Below, piece by piece: positions 49,967 to 57,920 of a stretch of 64,000 nt of DNA (positions are counted from its first letter, which is position 1; the number at the start of each line of letters is the position of its first letter). This DNA comes from Mycobacterium sp. GA-1285 (lineage in GTDB: Bacteria; Actinomycetota; Actinomycetes; Mycobacteriales; Mycobacteriaceae), in NCBI RefSeq assembly GCF_001499905.1, contig NZ_LQIS01000005.1:62001-126000 (forward strand). The letters are read 5' to 3'. Below the pieces are notes generated by a model that did not search any database, was not told the DNA's origin, and saw only the letters and a program-made list of their open reading frames with translations. Position numbers and translations under genes: made by a program.

Positions 49967-50977
49967 GTGGACCTGAACCTGTCCTGCGAGCAGCGACAAC
50001 TCGTCGACTCCTTCGCAGCGATGTATGCCCGCGAGTCGACGTCGCAGCGGGTGCGGGCGGCCGAACCTCTCGGCTTCGATCCGAAGCTGTGGGAGGCACT
50101 CGTCCAGACCGGCATCGTCGAGATGGCCGTCGACGAATCCGACGGTGGCTGGGGAGCTTCCGAGGTGGAGCTGGCCCTCATCGCCGAGCAGTACGGGCGG
50201 GCGGTCGCATCGGCTCCGGTGATCGAGGCGCAGATCGCTGCCAGGCTGCTGGCCGCCTGTGACGGCGGTGACCTGTTGCGGGCGGCCATGAAGGGCGACG
50301 AACTCGTCAGCTTCGCACCACGGGCCTGTGACGGCGACGTTCTGCAACTCGTGCCCGGCGGGGCGGTGGCCGACACCGTGGTGGCGCTGGTCGGCGGGCG
50401 TCTCCTCGCGCTGTCGACTCAGAACCGCAACCCGGTACAGAACCTCGGGTCCTTACCGCTGGCCGACGTGAGCATGCAGAACGACGCGACCGTCCTCGCC
50501 GAAGGCGAGCGCGCTAACTCGCTGTTCTCCGGCGCGGTCGACCTGTGGCTCACCCTCACCGCCGCGGCTCTGGTGGGCGCCGCCGCGAAGGCCGTCGAGA
50601 TCGGCGTCGACTACGCCAAGCAGCGGCATGCGTTCGGCACCCCGATAGGCGCCTTTCAGGCCGTGTCCCACCCGCTCGCCGACAGCGCCACGGCGACCGA
50701 CGGTGCGCGCCTGTTGTCCTTCAAAGCGGCATGCGCGTTCGCCGACGAAGCACATCGCGTGACCGAGCTCGCCGCGATGGCCTTCGCATTCGCCTATGAG
50801 ACAGCGCGCGATGCCACCTATCGCAGCCTGCACATCCACGGGGGCTACGGCTTCGGCATGGAAGGCGACATCCAGCTGTACTACCGGCGGGTCCGCGGCT
50901 GGGCCATGGTGTACGGCGAGCCGGCGGTCGCCCTGGACCGCGTCGCCGACGCCCGCTACGGACCCGTCACCGGCTGA
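49967..50977 (+). CDS. Short acyl-CoA dehydrogenase subunit
   Basis: This ACAD-family protein of 336 residues is about 50 shorter than usual, the beta-core region being reduced (VADTVVALVGGRLLALSTQN). The C-terminal domain is normal: GTPIGAFQAVSHPLADS and IHGGYGFGMEGDIQLYYRR. The GTG at 49967 with AAGGA six bases upstream is chosen over an earlier frame that would cross the palindromic operator. Like the 23204 and 8559 subunits it is a likely partner of a full-length ACAD, here the divergent one at 48706. Confidence 0.9.
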   Translation: MDLNLSCEQRQLVDSFAAMYARESTSQRVRAAEPLGFDPKLWEALVQTGIVEMAVDESDGGWGASEVELALIAEQYGRAVASAPVIEAQIAARLLAACDGGDLLRAAMKGDELVSFAPRACDGDVLQLVPGGAVADTVVALVGGRLLALSTQNRNPVQNLGSLPLADVSMQNDATVLAEGERANSLFSGAVDLWLTLTAAALVGAAAKAVEIGVDYAKQRHAFGTPIGAFQAVSHPLADSATATDGARLLSFKAACAFADEAHRVTELAAMAFAFAYETARDATYRSLHIHGGYGFGMEGDIQLYYRRVRGWAMVYGEPAVALDRVADARYGPVTG

Positions 50978-50985
50978 ACATCGAG

Positions 50986-51894
50986 TCAGGCTTCGGCCCG
51001 CACCCGGTCCTTGACCGACAACACGATCGGGGGAGCGGTCCGCCAGTTCGGCACGCCCTGTTCCTCACCGGCGGTCGCACGCTTGTCGTCGCGGACGCCG
51101 ACCCAGTGTGAATGGTTCAGCTGGTGCAACGTGAAACACGACTGCAGGGCGTTGTAGAAGCCCATGTTGTCCACCGACTGATTGACCGATTCCTTGATGA
51201 GCAGCGCCGCCATCGTCGGTACCGTGGCGATCCGTCGCGCCATTTCCAGTGTGCGATCGGCTAATTCGTCGCGCTTGAAGATCTTGCTCACCATCCCCAG
51301 GCGGTATGCCTCCTCGATGTCGATGGCGTCGCCGGTCAGCATCAACTCCTTGGTGCGACGGGGACCGAACTCCCACGGGTGGCCGAAGTACTCCATGCCG
51401 CACATCCCCAACCGGGTGCCCACCACGTCGGCGAACCATACCTCTTCGCTGCCCACGATCAGGTCGCACGCCCAGATCAGCATCAGGCCCGCCGAGAACA
51501 CATCGCCGTGCACCTGCGCGATCGTGATCTTGCGCAGGTTGCGCCAGCGCAGGTTGTTCTGGAAGAAGTAGTGCCATTCCTGCAGCATGATCTTCTCGGC
51601 GCCCTCCCGTGTGCCACCGTTGATCGCCGCCGTCGGATGTTGGCCCGGTCCCGGCATGAACTCGGCGCGCGCCTGCTTGGAACCGATGTCGTGGCCGGAG
51701 GAGAACATCGGTCCCTCACCCGCGAGGATGACCACCCGGACGGTGTCGTCGGCTTCGGCGCGGGCGAATGCCTCGTCGAGTTCGACGAGCATTCCGCGGT
51801 TCTGCGCGTTGCGCTGCTCTGGACGGTTCAGCGAGATCCGCACGATCTCGCCCTCGTCGAATGTCTCCCACTTCAGAAACTGGTAATCGCTCAT
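50986..51894 (-). CDS. Enoyl-CoA hydratase/isomerase family protein
   Basis: This is a 302-residue crotonase, longer than typical EchA proteins because of an insertion after FSSGHDIGSKQARAEFMPG. VRISLNRPEQRNAQNRGML, AQVHGDVFSAGLMLIWACDL (oxyanion region) and EYFGHPWEFGPRRTKELML follow the fold. The unusual GDVFSAG in place of GxxxGGG may alter the reaction. ATG 51894 has GGAGG six bases upstream. It is divergent from the DapB-like gene, with an exact operator between, and convergent with the short ACAD. Confidence 0.9.
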   Translation of the reverse strand: MSDYQFLKWETFDEGEIVRISLNRPEQRNAQNRGMLVELDEAFARAEADDTVRVVILAGEGPMFSSGHDIGSKQARAEFMPGPGQHPTAAINGGTREGAEKIMLQEWHYFFQNNLRWRNLRKITIAQVHGDVFSAGLMLIWACDLIVGSEEVWFADVVGTRLGMCGMEYFGHPWEFGPRRTKELMLTGDAIDIEEAYRLGMVSKIFKRDELADRTLEMARRIATVPTMAALLIKESVNQSVDNMGFYNALQSCFTLHQLNHSHWVGVRDDKRATAGEEQGVPNWRTAPPIVLSVKDRVRAEA

Positions 51895-51940
51895 CGTGTC
51901 CTCCGGTTCTTCCATCGTGGCAATGGTGATATCAATATTT

Positions 51941-51956
51941 GAGAAGCTATGTTCTC
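51941..51956. promoter_or_regulatory. Exact 16-bp palindromic operator (GAGAA-N6-TTCTC)
   Basis: GAGAAGCTATGTTCTC lies 47 bp before the ECH ATG (51894, minus) and 34 bp before the reductase ATG (51990, plus). It is the last of the four exact copies and marks the right end of the putative regulon. Confidence 0.7.
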
Positions 51957-51989
51957 ACGGATGGTGAGGGTCGGTCGGGAAGGGGCCAC

Positions 51990-53099
51990 ATGTCGGACTG
52001 CCAACGTAACCCGCGGGTGATCCTCTGGGGACCAGGCCAGGTGGGTGTCGGTGCGCTGCGCGCGTTGATCGCCCATCCCGGCCTGGATCTCGCGGGCGTG
52101 GTTGTGCACGCCGAAACCAAGGACGGCAAGGACGCGGGCGATCTGTGCGGCATGCCCGAAACCGGTGTCATCGCGACCCGTGACGTCGAGGCGGCGCTGT
52201 CGCTCGACGCCGACGCGGTCGCCTATTTCGCGTCGGGTGACTACCGGTATGCGGATGCCGCGGAGGACATCGCCCGCTGCCTGCGCGCGGGCAAGAATGT
52301 CGTGTGTACGTCGTTGGTTCCGATGTGTTACCCACCGGCGGCGGACAAGCAGACCGCCGACCTGATCGCCGCGGCGTGCGAGGCGGGCGGTACCACCTTC
52401 TTCAACAGCGGTGTGGACCCGGGGTGGGCCAACGACGTCATCGCGCTGACGATGACGGGCTTCAGCAGCCGCGTCGACACCATCACCATGCAGGAGATTC
52501 TCGACTACGGCCCGATCAACCAGCCTGACATCATGTTCGACTTCATGGGTTTCGGTCATCCGCCCGACCATCCGGCTCCGCTGTTCGAGACCGAGCGGCT
52601 CGCAGCTCTTTGGGCGCCGACGGTCCATCTCGTCGCCGACGGCGTCGGCCTGCCGCTCGACCGGGTCGACACGACGATCGACAAGTGGTTGGCCACCGAG
52701 CGTTACGAGGTCGCCTCCGGGTGGATCGAGCCAGGCACCATGGGTGGGATGAGGTTCAAGCTGGCGGGCATGGTGGACGGCGAGGAACGTGTCGTGCTCG
52801 AACACATCACGCGCATGGGCGAGGGTTCGGCCCCGGACTGGCCGCGTCACCCGTCGCCGCACGGTGGCTACCGCGTCATCGTCGACGGGCTTCCCACGTA
52901 CACCGTGGACATCGAAATGCACGGGCGCGGCAACAACATGCGTGGCTTGACGTACGCGACCGTGATGCGTGAACTCAACGCCATCCCGGCCGTGATCGCC
53001 GCCCCGCCCGGAGCGTTGTCGACACTGGACCTGCCACTGATCACCGGGCCCGTGCGCGGCGGGACATGGCGAGGTTTCCTACCCGGCACCGTGTCATGA
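51990..53099 (+). CDS. DapB-like NAD(P)H-dependent dehydrogenase (2,4-diaminopentanoate dehydrogenase-like)
   Basis: This is a 369-residue Rossmann-fold protein. The N-terminus RVILWGPGQVGVGALRALI binds the nucleotide, and the layout (AKNVV, NSGVDPGWANDVI) is that of dihydrodipicolinate-reductase-like enzymes grouped with 2,4-diaminopentanoate dehydrogenase. Mycobacteria carry many such paralogues in catabolic loci, mostly of unknown substrate. The ATG at 51990 with AAGGGG upstream is preferred to a start 51 bases earlier that would lie on the operator. Its stop overlaps the nitroreductase ATG (ATGA). Confidence 0.85.
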   Translation: MSDCQRNPRVILWGPGQVGVGALRALIAHPGLDLAGVVVHAETKDGKDAGDLCGMPETGVIATRDVEAALSLDADAVAYFASGDYRYADAAEDIARCLRAGKNVVCTSLVPMCYPPAADKQTADLIAAACEAGGTTFFNSGVDPGWANDVIALTMTGFSSRVDTITMQEILDYGPINQPDIMFDFMGFGHPPDHPAPLFETERLAALWAPTVHLVADGVGLPLDRVDTTIDKWLATERYEVASGWIEPGTMGGMRFKLAGMVDGEERVVLEHITRMGEGSAPDWPRHPSPHGGYRVIVDGLPTYTVDIEMHGRGNNMRGLTYATVMRELNAIPAVIAAPPGALSTLDLPLITGPVRGGTWRGFLPGTVS

Positions 53100-53752
53100 G
53101 CCGGGGACCTGTCACCTCGTCCGACATTTGGACCGTGATGGAGACGGCGTCTGCGGTACGGCGGTATCGCGACGAACCGGTCGACGACCTCACGCTGGAG
53201 AAGTGTCTACAGGCAGCCAGTTGGGCGCCGTCGGGCGCCAATCAACAGCCGTGGCGGTTCGTGGTGTTGCGCTCGGAACGGGCGCGCGCACTCGTGACCG
53301 CCGCCGCCCACCGGACATGGCGGGAACTCCAGCAGTTCTACGGAATTTCGCTGCCCGAAGACGATGCGGACGACCCGAAGTCGCGGGTGCTGAGGGCGAT
53401 GGCTGAGCACGCGCGAGTCGGCGGCTCGGCTCCCGGGCTCGTCTTGTTCTGTGTCCGGCCGCAAGCCGGCGCGTCGGAGCTGCAGCAGGGCGGTTCGATA
53501 TTCCCTGCGGTGCAGAATTTCCTGTTGGCGGCTCGCGCACAGGGGCTCGGCGCGGCGATCACGTTGTGGCACACCAGCTGTGAAGAGCAACTGCGCTCGC
53601 TGGTCGGCATCCCGGACGACTGGATGCTGGCGGCGTTGGTGACCGTCGGTTGGCCCGCGGGCCGACACCACAGCGTTCGTCGCAAGCCGTTGTCGGAGGT
53701 GGCGGTGGTGGACAACTGGGGTCAACCCTGGCCACCGCGAGATCCGTGGTGA
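53096..53752 (+). CDS. Nitroreductase family protein
   Basis: This is a 218-residue FMN-binding nitroreductase fold. METASAVRRYRDEPVDDLTL and QAASWAPSGANQQPWRFVVL are the N-terminal FMN/phosphate contacts; GLGAAITLWHTSCEEQLRSL and LVTVGWPAG complete the fold. Members reduce nitro groups, enones or ring systems with NAD(P)H. The ATG overlaps the DapB-like stop, so it is co-translated and may act on the same substrate. Its last 31 bp overlap the end of the convergent YihY gene; it is the right-hand limit of the island. Confidence 0.92.
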   Translation: MSRGPVTSSDIWTVMETASAVRRYRDEPVDDLTLEKCLQAASWAPSGANQQPWRFVVLRSERARALVTAAAHRTWRELQQFYGISLPEDDADDPKSRVLRAMAEHARVGGSAPGLVLFCVRPQAGASELQQGGSIFPAVQNFLLAARAQGLGAAITLWHTSCEEQLRSLVGIPDDWMLAALVTVGWPAGRHHSVRRKPLSEVAVVDNWGQPWPPRDPW

Positions 53753-54720
53753 TCTGGTGACGCGTCGCGGTCCACGTCGAATCGCACGTTGACCTTCTGA
53801 AAACCTTTCGCCCGTTCGGCTTTCGCCCTGCGGGTGTAAGTGCGCCGGTCGGCCGGGGTGAGGTCGACGTCGTCGGTGAACGGTGTCAGCAGCGAACGGG
53901 GGTAGAGCTGGTCGACGAGAACGACGTTGACTTCGGCGCACATCACCAACGTCACCGAAACCAGAAACAGGAACGCGAGCAAGCCCAGAACCAACGCGAA
54001 CACACTGTTGGTCGCGCTGGTTGACCTGACGACGTGGGAGACGTAGTTCGCACCGAACCACTGCAGCAGCTGCCATATCACCGCCGCCGTGAGGGCGCCG
54101 GGCAACACGTCGCGGTACGACACGGACCGGGCTGTGGTGACTCGGAACGCCACCAGGCAGATTAGCGCGTTGATGGCGACGGTGGCGACGGTGACGCCGA
54201 CCTTGCCGAACCAACCCAGGCTGGCTGTCGCGTGGCCGACCGCCGAGAGCACCGTCGCGGCGATCGCGGCCGAACCGAGCACGAACAACAGCAGGAGGCT
54301 GCGCAACCGCGACCGGATCGGGTCCGGGCGGTTGTTGCGGGGCACCGCCCATACCGAGTCCATCGCATTTTGCAGCGCCTGCCCGACGCCGAGGCCGCCG
54401 TACAGCGCACCGGCGATCCCGACCACGACGGCCGTGGCGCCACCGCTGAGCTGTTCCGGCCGTTCGAGTTGGCTACCGATGACGGGGAACTGGCCGAGGG
54501 TGGACTGCAGAATCTGTTGCTGTATTTCGGGGCGGCCGACGAGTATCACCCCGAGCGCGGTGGTCAGCAGCAACAGCAGCGGGAACAGGGAGACGAACGC
54601 GTAATAGGTGATCAGCGCGGCCAGATAGCCGCCCTGGTCGTCGACGTACTTGTAGATCACCGCGATGACGAACCCCACGCGGCGGTTGCGTCGCTGCAGC
54701 CGGTCCAGCCAGCCCACCAT
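53722..54720 (-). CDS. YihY/BrkB family inner-membrane protein
   Basis: This is a 332-residue membrane protein with six predicted helices. LAALITYYAFVSLFPLLLLL, AGALYGGLGVGQALQNAMDSVW, SYRDVLPGALTAAVIWQLLQW and VLGLLAFLFLVSVTLVMCAEVN are the conserved YihY/BrkB segments. The family has no firmly established function. The ATG at 54720 is chosen; a frame beginning 72 bases upstream adds a weakly charged extension without a ribosome site. A hydrophilic C-terminal tail of about 60 residues (RAKAERAKGFQKVN) is cytosolic. This starts the backbone part of the window. Confidence 0.92.
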   Translation of the reverse strand: MVGWLDRLQRRNRRVGFVIAVIYKYVDDQGGYLAALITYYAFVSLFPLLLLLTTALGVILVGRPEIQQQILQSTLGQFPVIGSQLERPEQLSGGATAVVVGIAGALYGGLGVGQALQNAMDSVWAVPRNNRPDPIRSRLRSLLLLFVLGSAAIAATVLSAVGHATASLGWFGKVGVTVATVAINALICLVAFRVTTARSVSYRDVLPGALTAAVIWQLLQWFGANYVSHVVRSTSATNSVFALVLGLLAFLFLVSVTLVMCAEVNVVLVDQLYPRSLLTPFTDDVDLTPADRRTYTRRAKAERAKGFQKVNVRFDVDRDASPDHHGSRGGQG

Positions 54721-54865
54721 GTTGGGACCCCCTCGGCACGCTGATGGGCTCGGCGATACCCGTTTCGGCAGCGCGTCAATCCGATGGATCAAGCACCTGC
54801 GGGTTACCCCTTGGCAAGGCTGGCGAACCGCGTGCGCTGTCGGCTCGGGGCGTGATTGGTCGTCG

Positions 54866-55234
54866 TCACTGGAAAGCCACCAGCGTCAGCCCGACGCTGG
54901 TCGCAAGGAACGAACTGACCGTCACCACGCGGTAGACCGCATTGGTCTTGAACCCTTCGTTGAATGCCAACGGAAGGAACAGCGTTGGGTTCATCAGGGT
55001 GCCGTAGATGACCACGGCTGCGATCCAGGTGGGTAGCTGTGGCACGGCCAAACCGACGGCGATCAATATGATGCCCATGATCACGTAGTCGAGGTGTGCT
55101 TGCAGGATCCGGCGGGCATGATTGACACCGGCGCGCCGAAGAATCTGTGGCGCAACGAAATTGCCGGCCACCGCCCATCCGAGCAGCGCGCCGAAGGCCA
55201 ACTCGAGCAGCCCGACCCGCACGATCGTGCTCAT
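54866..55234 (-). CDS. Small four-helix membrane protein
   Basis: This is a 122-residue protein with four hydrophobic helices (LLELAFGALLGWAVAGNF, LDYVIMGIILIAVGLAVP, TWIAAVVIYGTLMNPTLFLP, VVTVSSFLATSVGLTLVAF). HLDYVIMG with the following GLAVP recalls the small membrane proteins of the hydroxylaminobenzene mutase type, but the match is weak. ATG 55234 overlaps the nitrilase stop (ATGA), so the two genes are one transcriptional unit. Nothing recognisable was seen in the 145 bp between it and YihY. Confidence 0.75.
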   Translation of the reverse strand: MSTIVRVGLLELAFGALLGWAVAGNFVAPQILRRAGVNHARRILQAHLDYVIMGIILIAVGLAVPQLPTWIAAVVIYGTLMNPTLFLPLAFNEGFKTNAVYRVVTVSSFLATSVGLTLVAFQ

Positions 55235-56151
55235 GTGCTCATCACATGACGTCGGTACCAGCGGCGGCCGTGCCACCGTTGGTAGTGCCACGCTGCCGTC
55301 GGCACCGGCCCGCGCGGGTGCAACCAGAATCGTCGCGGTGGCTCCAATGTGGGCGTACGGCGGCCGATCTCGATGTCGGCGAGAACAACTCCCTGCCCCT
55401 CCTCTGGCCGGCGTTCTGCGAGGACTTCTCCGCGGGCGTCGGTGGTGAGTGTCGACCCCTCGAAGCGACCTCGGTACCGCATCGGCAGCCACGGCATCGC
55501 GCACGTCAACTCGCCGGCATGTGCAGCGTGCAGCACCGGCGCCCCGACGTACTTCGCGAACGACGCCGCGGCCTGGCGGGCCGTCGCCGAATTGCTGCGT
55601 TCCCAGCGATCGGATACGGCCCGCGGCGGCCAGGGAGGAATGGACCACCACCCGGACCCGGTCATCACGACATCGACGCGCGACCGTAGGCGCTCGACGG
55701 TCTGGGTGCGCATCAGCTCCCAGCACACCGCGGCACCGACGTCGTACTCGTCTCGGTGGAACACGCCGTCGTCGGTTCCGCCGACATAGAAGGCGTTCTC
55801 CCACATCGTGGGCAGGTCCTTGTCATGCCGACCGACGACGCCGTCGGCGTCTACGGCGATGTAGGCGTTCCGCACGTGACCGTCGGGGTCTCGGCACAGG
55901 AATGAGCCGCCGACCAACGCGCCGTGCCGCCGCGCGAGCTCCCTGAGCAATGCGGTGGCCTGGCCGTCCGGAGGCAGTGCGGCGTCCTTGAGCGAGTCGT
56001 CGAATCCGATTCCGGTCGAGAAGAACTCGGGTAGCGCGATGATCCGCGCGCCCGCACGGCCGGCCTGGTCGGCCAGACGTTCACAAGCGGCCAGGTTCGC
56101 AGACACGTCACCGAGAACCGCCTCGAGTTGGATCGCCGCACCCAAAGTCAT
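55231..56151 (-). CDS. Carbon-nitrogen hydrolase (nitrilase superfamily)
   Basis: This is a 306-residue nitrilase-fold amidohydrolase. The catalytic triad is complete: Glu in RIIALPEFFSTG, Lys in GRHDKDLPTMWE and Cys in VGAAVCWELMRTQ. It hydrolyses an amide or nitrile, exact branch unclear. It lies 32 bp downstream of a tetR gene on the same strand, with a 16-bp inverted repeat in the gap, and overlaps the small membrane protein. Local regulation by that TetR is the simplest reading. Confidence 0.92.
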   Translation of the reverse strand: MTLGAAIQLEAVLGDVSANLAACERLADQAGRAGARIIALPEFFSTGIGFDDSLKDAALPPDGQATALLRELARRHGALVGGSFLCRDPDGHVRNAYIAVDADGVVGRHDKDLPTMWENAFYVGGTDDGVFHRDEYDVGAAVCWELMRTQTVERLRSRVDVVMTGSGWWSIPPWPPRAVSDRWERSNSATARQAAASFAKYVGAPVLHAAHAGELTCAMPWLPMRYRGRFEGSTLTTDARGEVLAERRPEEGQGVVLADIEIGRRTPTLEPPRRFWLHPRGPVPTAAWHYQRWHGRRWYRRHVMST

Positions 56152-56171
56152 AATTGAACGCTACTACAAAA

Positions 56172-56187
56172 TTGAACCGTACTTCAA
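56172..56187. promoter_or_regulatory. TTGAA-N6-TTCAA operator upstream of the nitrilase
   Basis: TTGAACCGTACTTCAA is a perfect 5-bp inverted repeat with a 6-bp spacer, ending inside the tetR stop region. AATTGAAC occurs twice, at 56152 and 56170 (18-bp period). It is likely bound by the TetR encoded at 56184-56828. Confidence 0.5.
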
Positions 56188-56828
56188 GAAACAGTCGACC
56201 GGAGCCCGCGTTCGACGATGTCGCGCCCCAGGTTCAGCACCGTCTGCAGTTCGGACTCGTCGAGCCGCAGCCGGTCGGGCCGCAGACGAAGGGACAGCAC
56301 GCCATTCCAGGCGCCCCACAGGAACATCGAGGTGCGGTGCGGATCGGCACAGCGCAGCTGCCCGGCCGCATCGGCGCGGCGCAGGGTGTCGGCGATGTCG
56401 CCCACCAGCCGCTCGACCTTGTCGGCGATTCGGCGCTCTATCTCACTGGCCATGTCACCGGGCGGAACGTCGAGAGTGCGCAGCGCGATCATCCGGAAGT
56501 AACCCGGATTGCTGAGGTGGAATGCGCAGTAGGCGTCGCTGGCGGCGCGCAACTCCTCGATGGGTGAGCGTCCGTGGCCGTAGGCCGCCGCCATTGCCTG
56601 CTCGTTGACTTCCAGTGCGCGTTCGACCAACGCGAGATACAGCCGCTCCTTGTTCTTGAAGTGGTGGTAGATCGAGCCGACCGCGAGGCCGGCCGCTTCG
56701 GCGATCGCATCCATGGTGACCGCGTGAAACCCCCGTTCGGTGAACAGCCGCTCGGCCGTGTCGAGAATGTTCGACGTCGTCAACGCGGTACGACGATCGG
56801 GCCGTCGAGCCTTGGGCGGCGGGGTCAT
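56184..56828 (-). CDS. TetR family transcriptional regulator
   Basis: This is a 214-residue TetR protein. The HTH region is FHAVTMDAIAEAAGLAVGSI followed by YHHFKNKERLYLALVERAL. The ligand domain is typical (YCAFHLSNPGYFRMIAL). ATG 56828 is followed upstream by a perfect inverted repeat (56830-56845), suggesting autoregulation. Downstream on the same strand is the nitrilase gene with a second inverted repeat, the likely regulated target. Confidence 0.93.
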   Translation of the reverse strand: MTPPPKARRPDRRTALTTSNILDTAERLFTERGFHAVTMDAIAEAAGLAVGSIYHHFKNKERLYLALVERALEVNEQAMAAAYGHGRSPIEELRAASDAYCAFHLSNPGYFRMIALRTLDVPPGDMASEIERRIADKVERLVGDIADTLRRADAAGQLRCADPHRTSMFLWGAWNGVLSLRLRPDRLRLDESELQTVLNLGRDIVERGLRSTVS

Positions 56829-56829
56829 C

Positions 56830-56845
56830 GTTCGAGACTACGAAC
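56830..56845. promoter_or_regulatory. GTTCG-N6-CGAAC inverted repeat before tetR
   Basis: GTTCGAGACTACGAAC is a perfect 5+6+5 inverted repeat beginning 2 bp before the tetR ATG at 56828. A repressor bound there would block the start region, as in autoregulated TetR genes. Confidence 0.5.
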
Positions 56846-56871
56846 AACCACGGCGATGCGGCAGCCTGGCG

Positions 56872-57831
56872 TCAGCCGCTGTCGGCGCGCCGCGCCCTGG
56901 CCCGCCGCTTTCCCTCGTGCATCGCGGCCACCCGCGCGACGGGGATGGTGCGGCCGTGCTCGACGAGGCCCTGCGGAAGCCGCTGCGGCGCAGGCATCGC
57001 ATCCGCCCACGGGTCGTCACCGCCCAACGCGTCGATCGCGGTGTGCACCGTGAAGTCCGCGGGGGTGATGCGGTCCAGGTCCGACCACGCGATCGGGAAC
57101 GACACCGGGGTGCCGGGACGTAACCGGGGACTGTAGGCGGCCACAACCGTCGCACCGCCGGCGCGGGTCGAGTCGACGAACACCTTGCCTTCGCGGTCGT
57201 CGACGATGAAAGCCGTTGTCGCAACGGCTGGGTCGAGTGCTTCCGCGCGGGCGGCCAGGGCGCGGGTGGCCGCGGCGACGTCGTCGACCGAAGCGCTGTC
57301 GTCGACCGGGACGAAGATGTGTACGCCTTTGGCGCCGCTCGTCTTCACCGCTCCGGTCAGCCCGCTGTCCGAAAGCGCCTGCCGCACAAGGTGAGCCGCG
57401 GCGACGACGGCGGCGAAGTCGCTTTCCGGTGGCGGGTCGAGGTCGAGCACCAGATGCGTTGGGCGATAGATGTTCTCGGCGAGACCGAGTGTGGGGTGGT
57501 ATTCGACGGCGCGCTGGTTGGCCATCCACAACAACGTGCGCCGATCGTCGCACAGGGCATAGCGCACCTCGCGCTGCGAGGACTCCGCCCACATCGAAAC
57601 GGTTTTCACCCAGTCCGGGGTGTACTTGGGCACGTTCTTCTGCATGAACGGCGCCCGCCCGCGCAGCACGCGCAGCACCGTCAGCGGGCGCCCCGCCAGG
57701 CCGGGCAGAATCCGCTCGGATACGGCGTCGAGGTAGTCGATCAGATCACGCTTGGTCGCATTGGCATCCGGGGTCAGCGGTTGGTCGAGATTGGTCAAGT
57801 CCACCCCGGCGCGCTGCTCCTCGGCGCTCAT
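56872..57831 (-). CDS. LigD-type polymerase/primase domain protein (NHEJ family)
   Basis: This is a 319-residue stand-alone polymerase domain of the archaeo-eukaryotic primase superfamily, like the Pol domain of LigD or the Prim/PolD paralogues of mycobacteria. The catalytic Asp pair is in THLVLDLDPP, SGAKGVHIFVP is the conserved nucleotide-binding loop and the third acidic residue lies near PIAWSDLDRI. It would add or fill in nucleotides at breaks in repair. ATG 57831 directly follows GAGGAG. The frame is open 5' through a VNTR into the frameshifted CobW gene, so an accidental fusion is possible. Confidence 0.9.
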   Translation of the reverse strand: MSAEEQRAGVDLTNLDQPLTPDANATKRDLIDYLDAVSERILPGLAGRPLTVLRVLRGRAPFMQKNVPKYTPDWVKTVSMWAESSQREVRYALCDDRRTLLWMANQRAVEYHPTLGLAENIYRPTHLVLDLDPPPESDFAAVVAAAHLVRQALSDSGLTGAVKTSGAKGVHIFVPVDDSASVDDVAAATRALAARAEALDPAVATTAFIVDDREGKVFVDSTRAGGATVVAAYSPRLRPGTPVSFPIAWSDLDRITPADFTVHTAIDALGGDDPWADAMPAPQRLPQGLVEHGRTIPVARVAAMHEGKRRARARRADSG

Positions 57832-57848
57832 CTCCTCACCATAAGCGC

Positions 57849-57920
57849 GAGTCAGACACTCGTGAGTCAGACACTCGTGAGTCAGACACTCGTGAGTCAG
57901 ACACTCGTGAGTCAGACACT
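57849..57920. repeat. 15-bp minisatellite (about five copies)
   Basis: GAGTCAGACACTCGT is repeated with a 15-bp period from 57849, 57864, 57879 and 57894, with a final 12-bp copy at 57909. Each copy contains GAGT...ACTC and ACTCGTGAGT inverted repeats. It lies between the CobW stop and the LigD-like start and, being a multiple of three, keeps the frame open. A VNTR-type locus. Confidence 0.85.

Noticed and set aside
57849..57920. Possible CRISPR array
   Set aside because: The 15-bp repeats are contiguous with no spacers and no cas genes are nearby.
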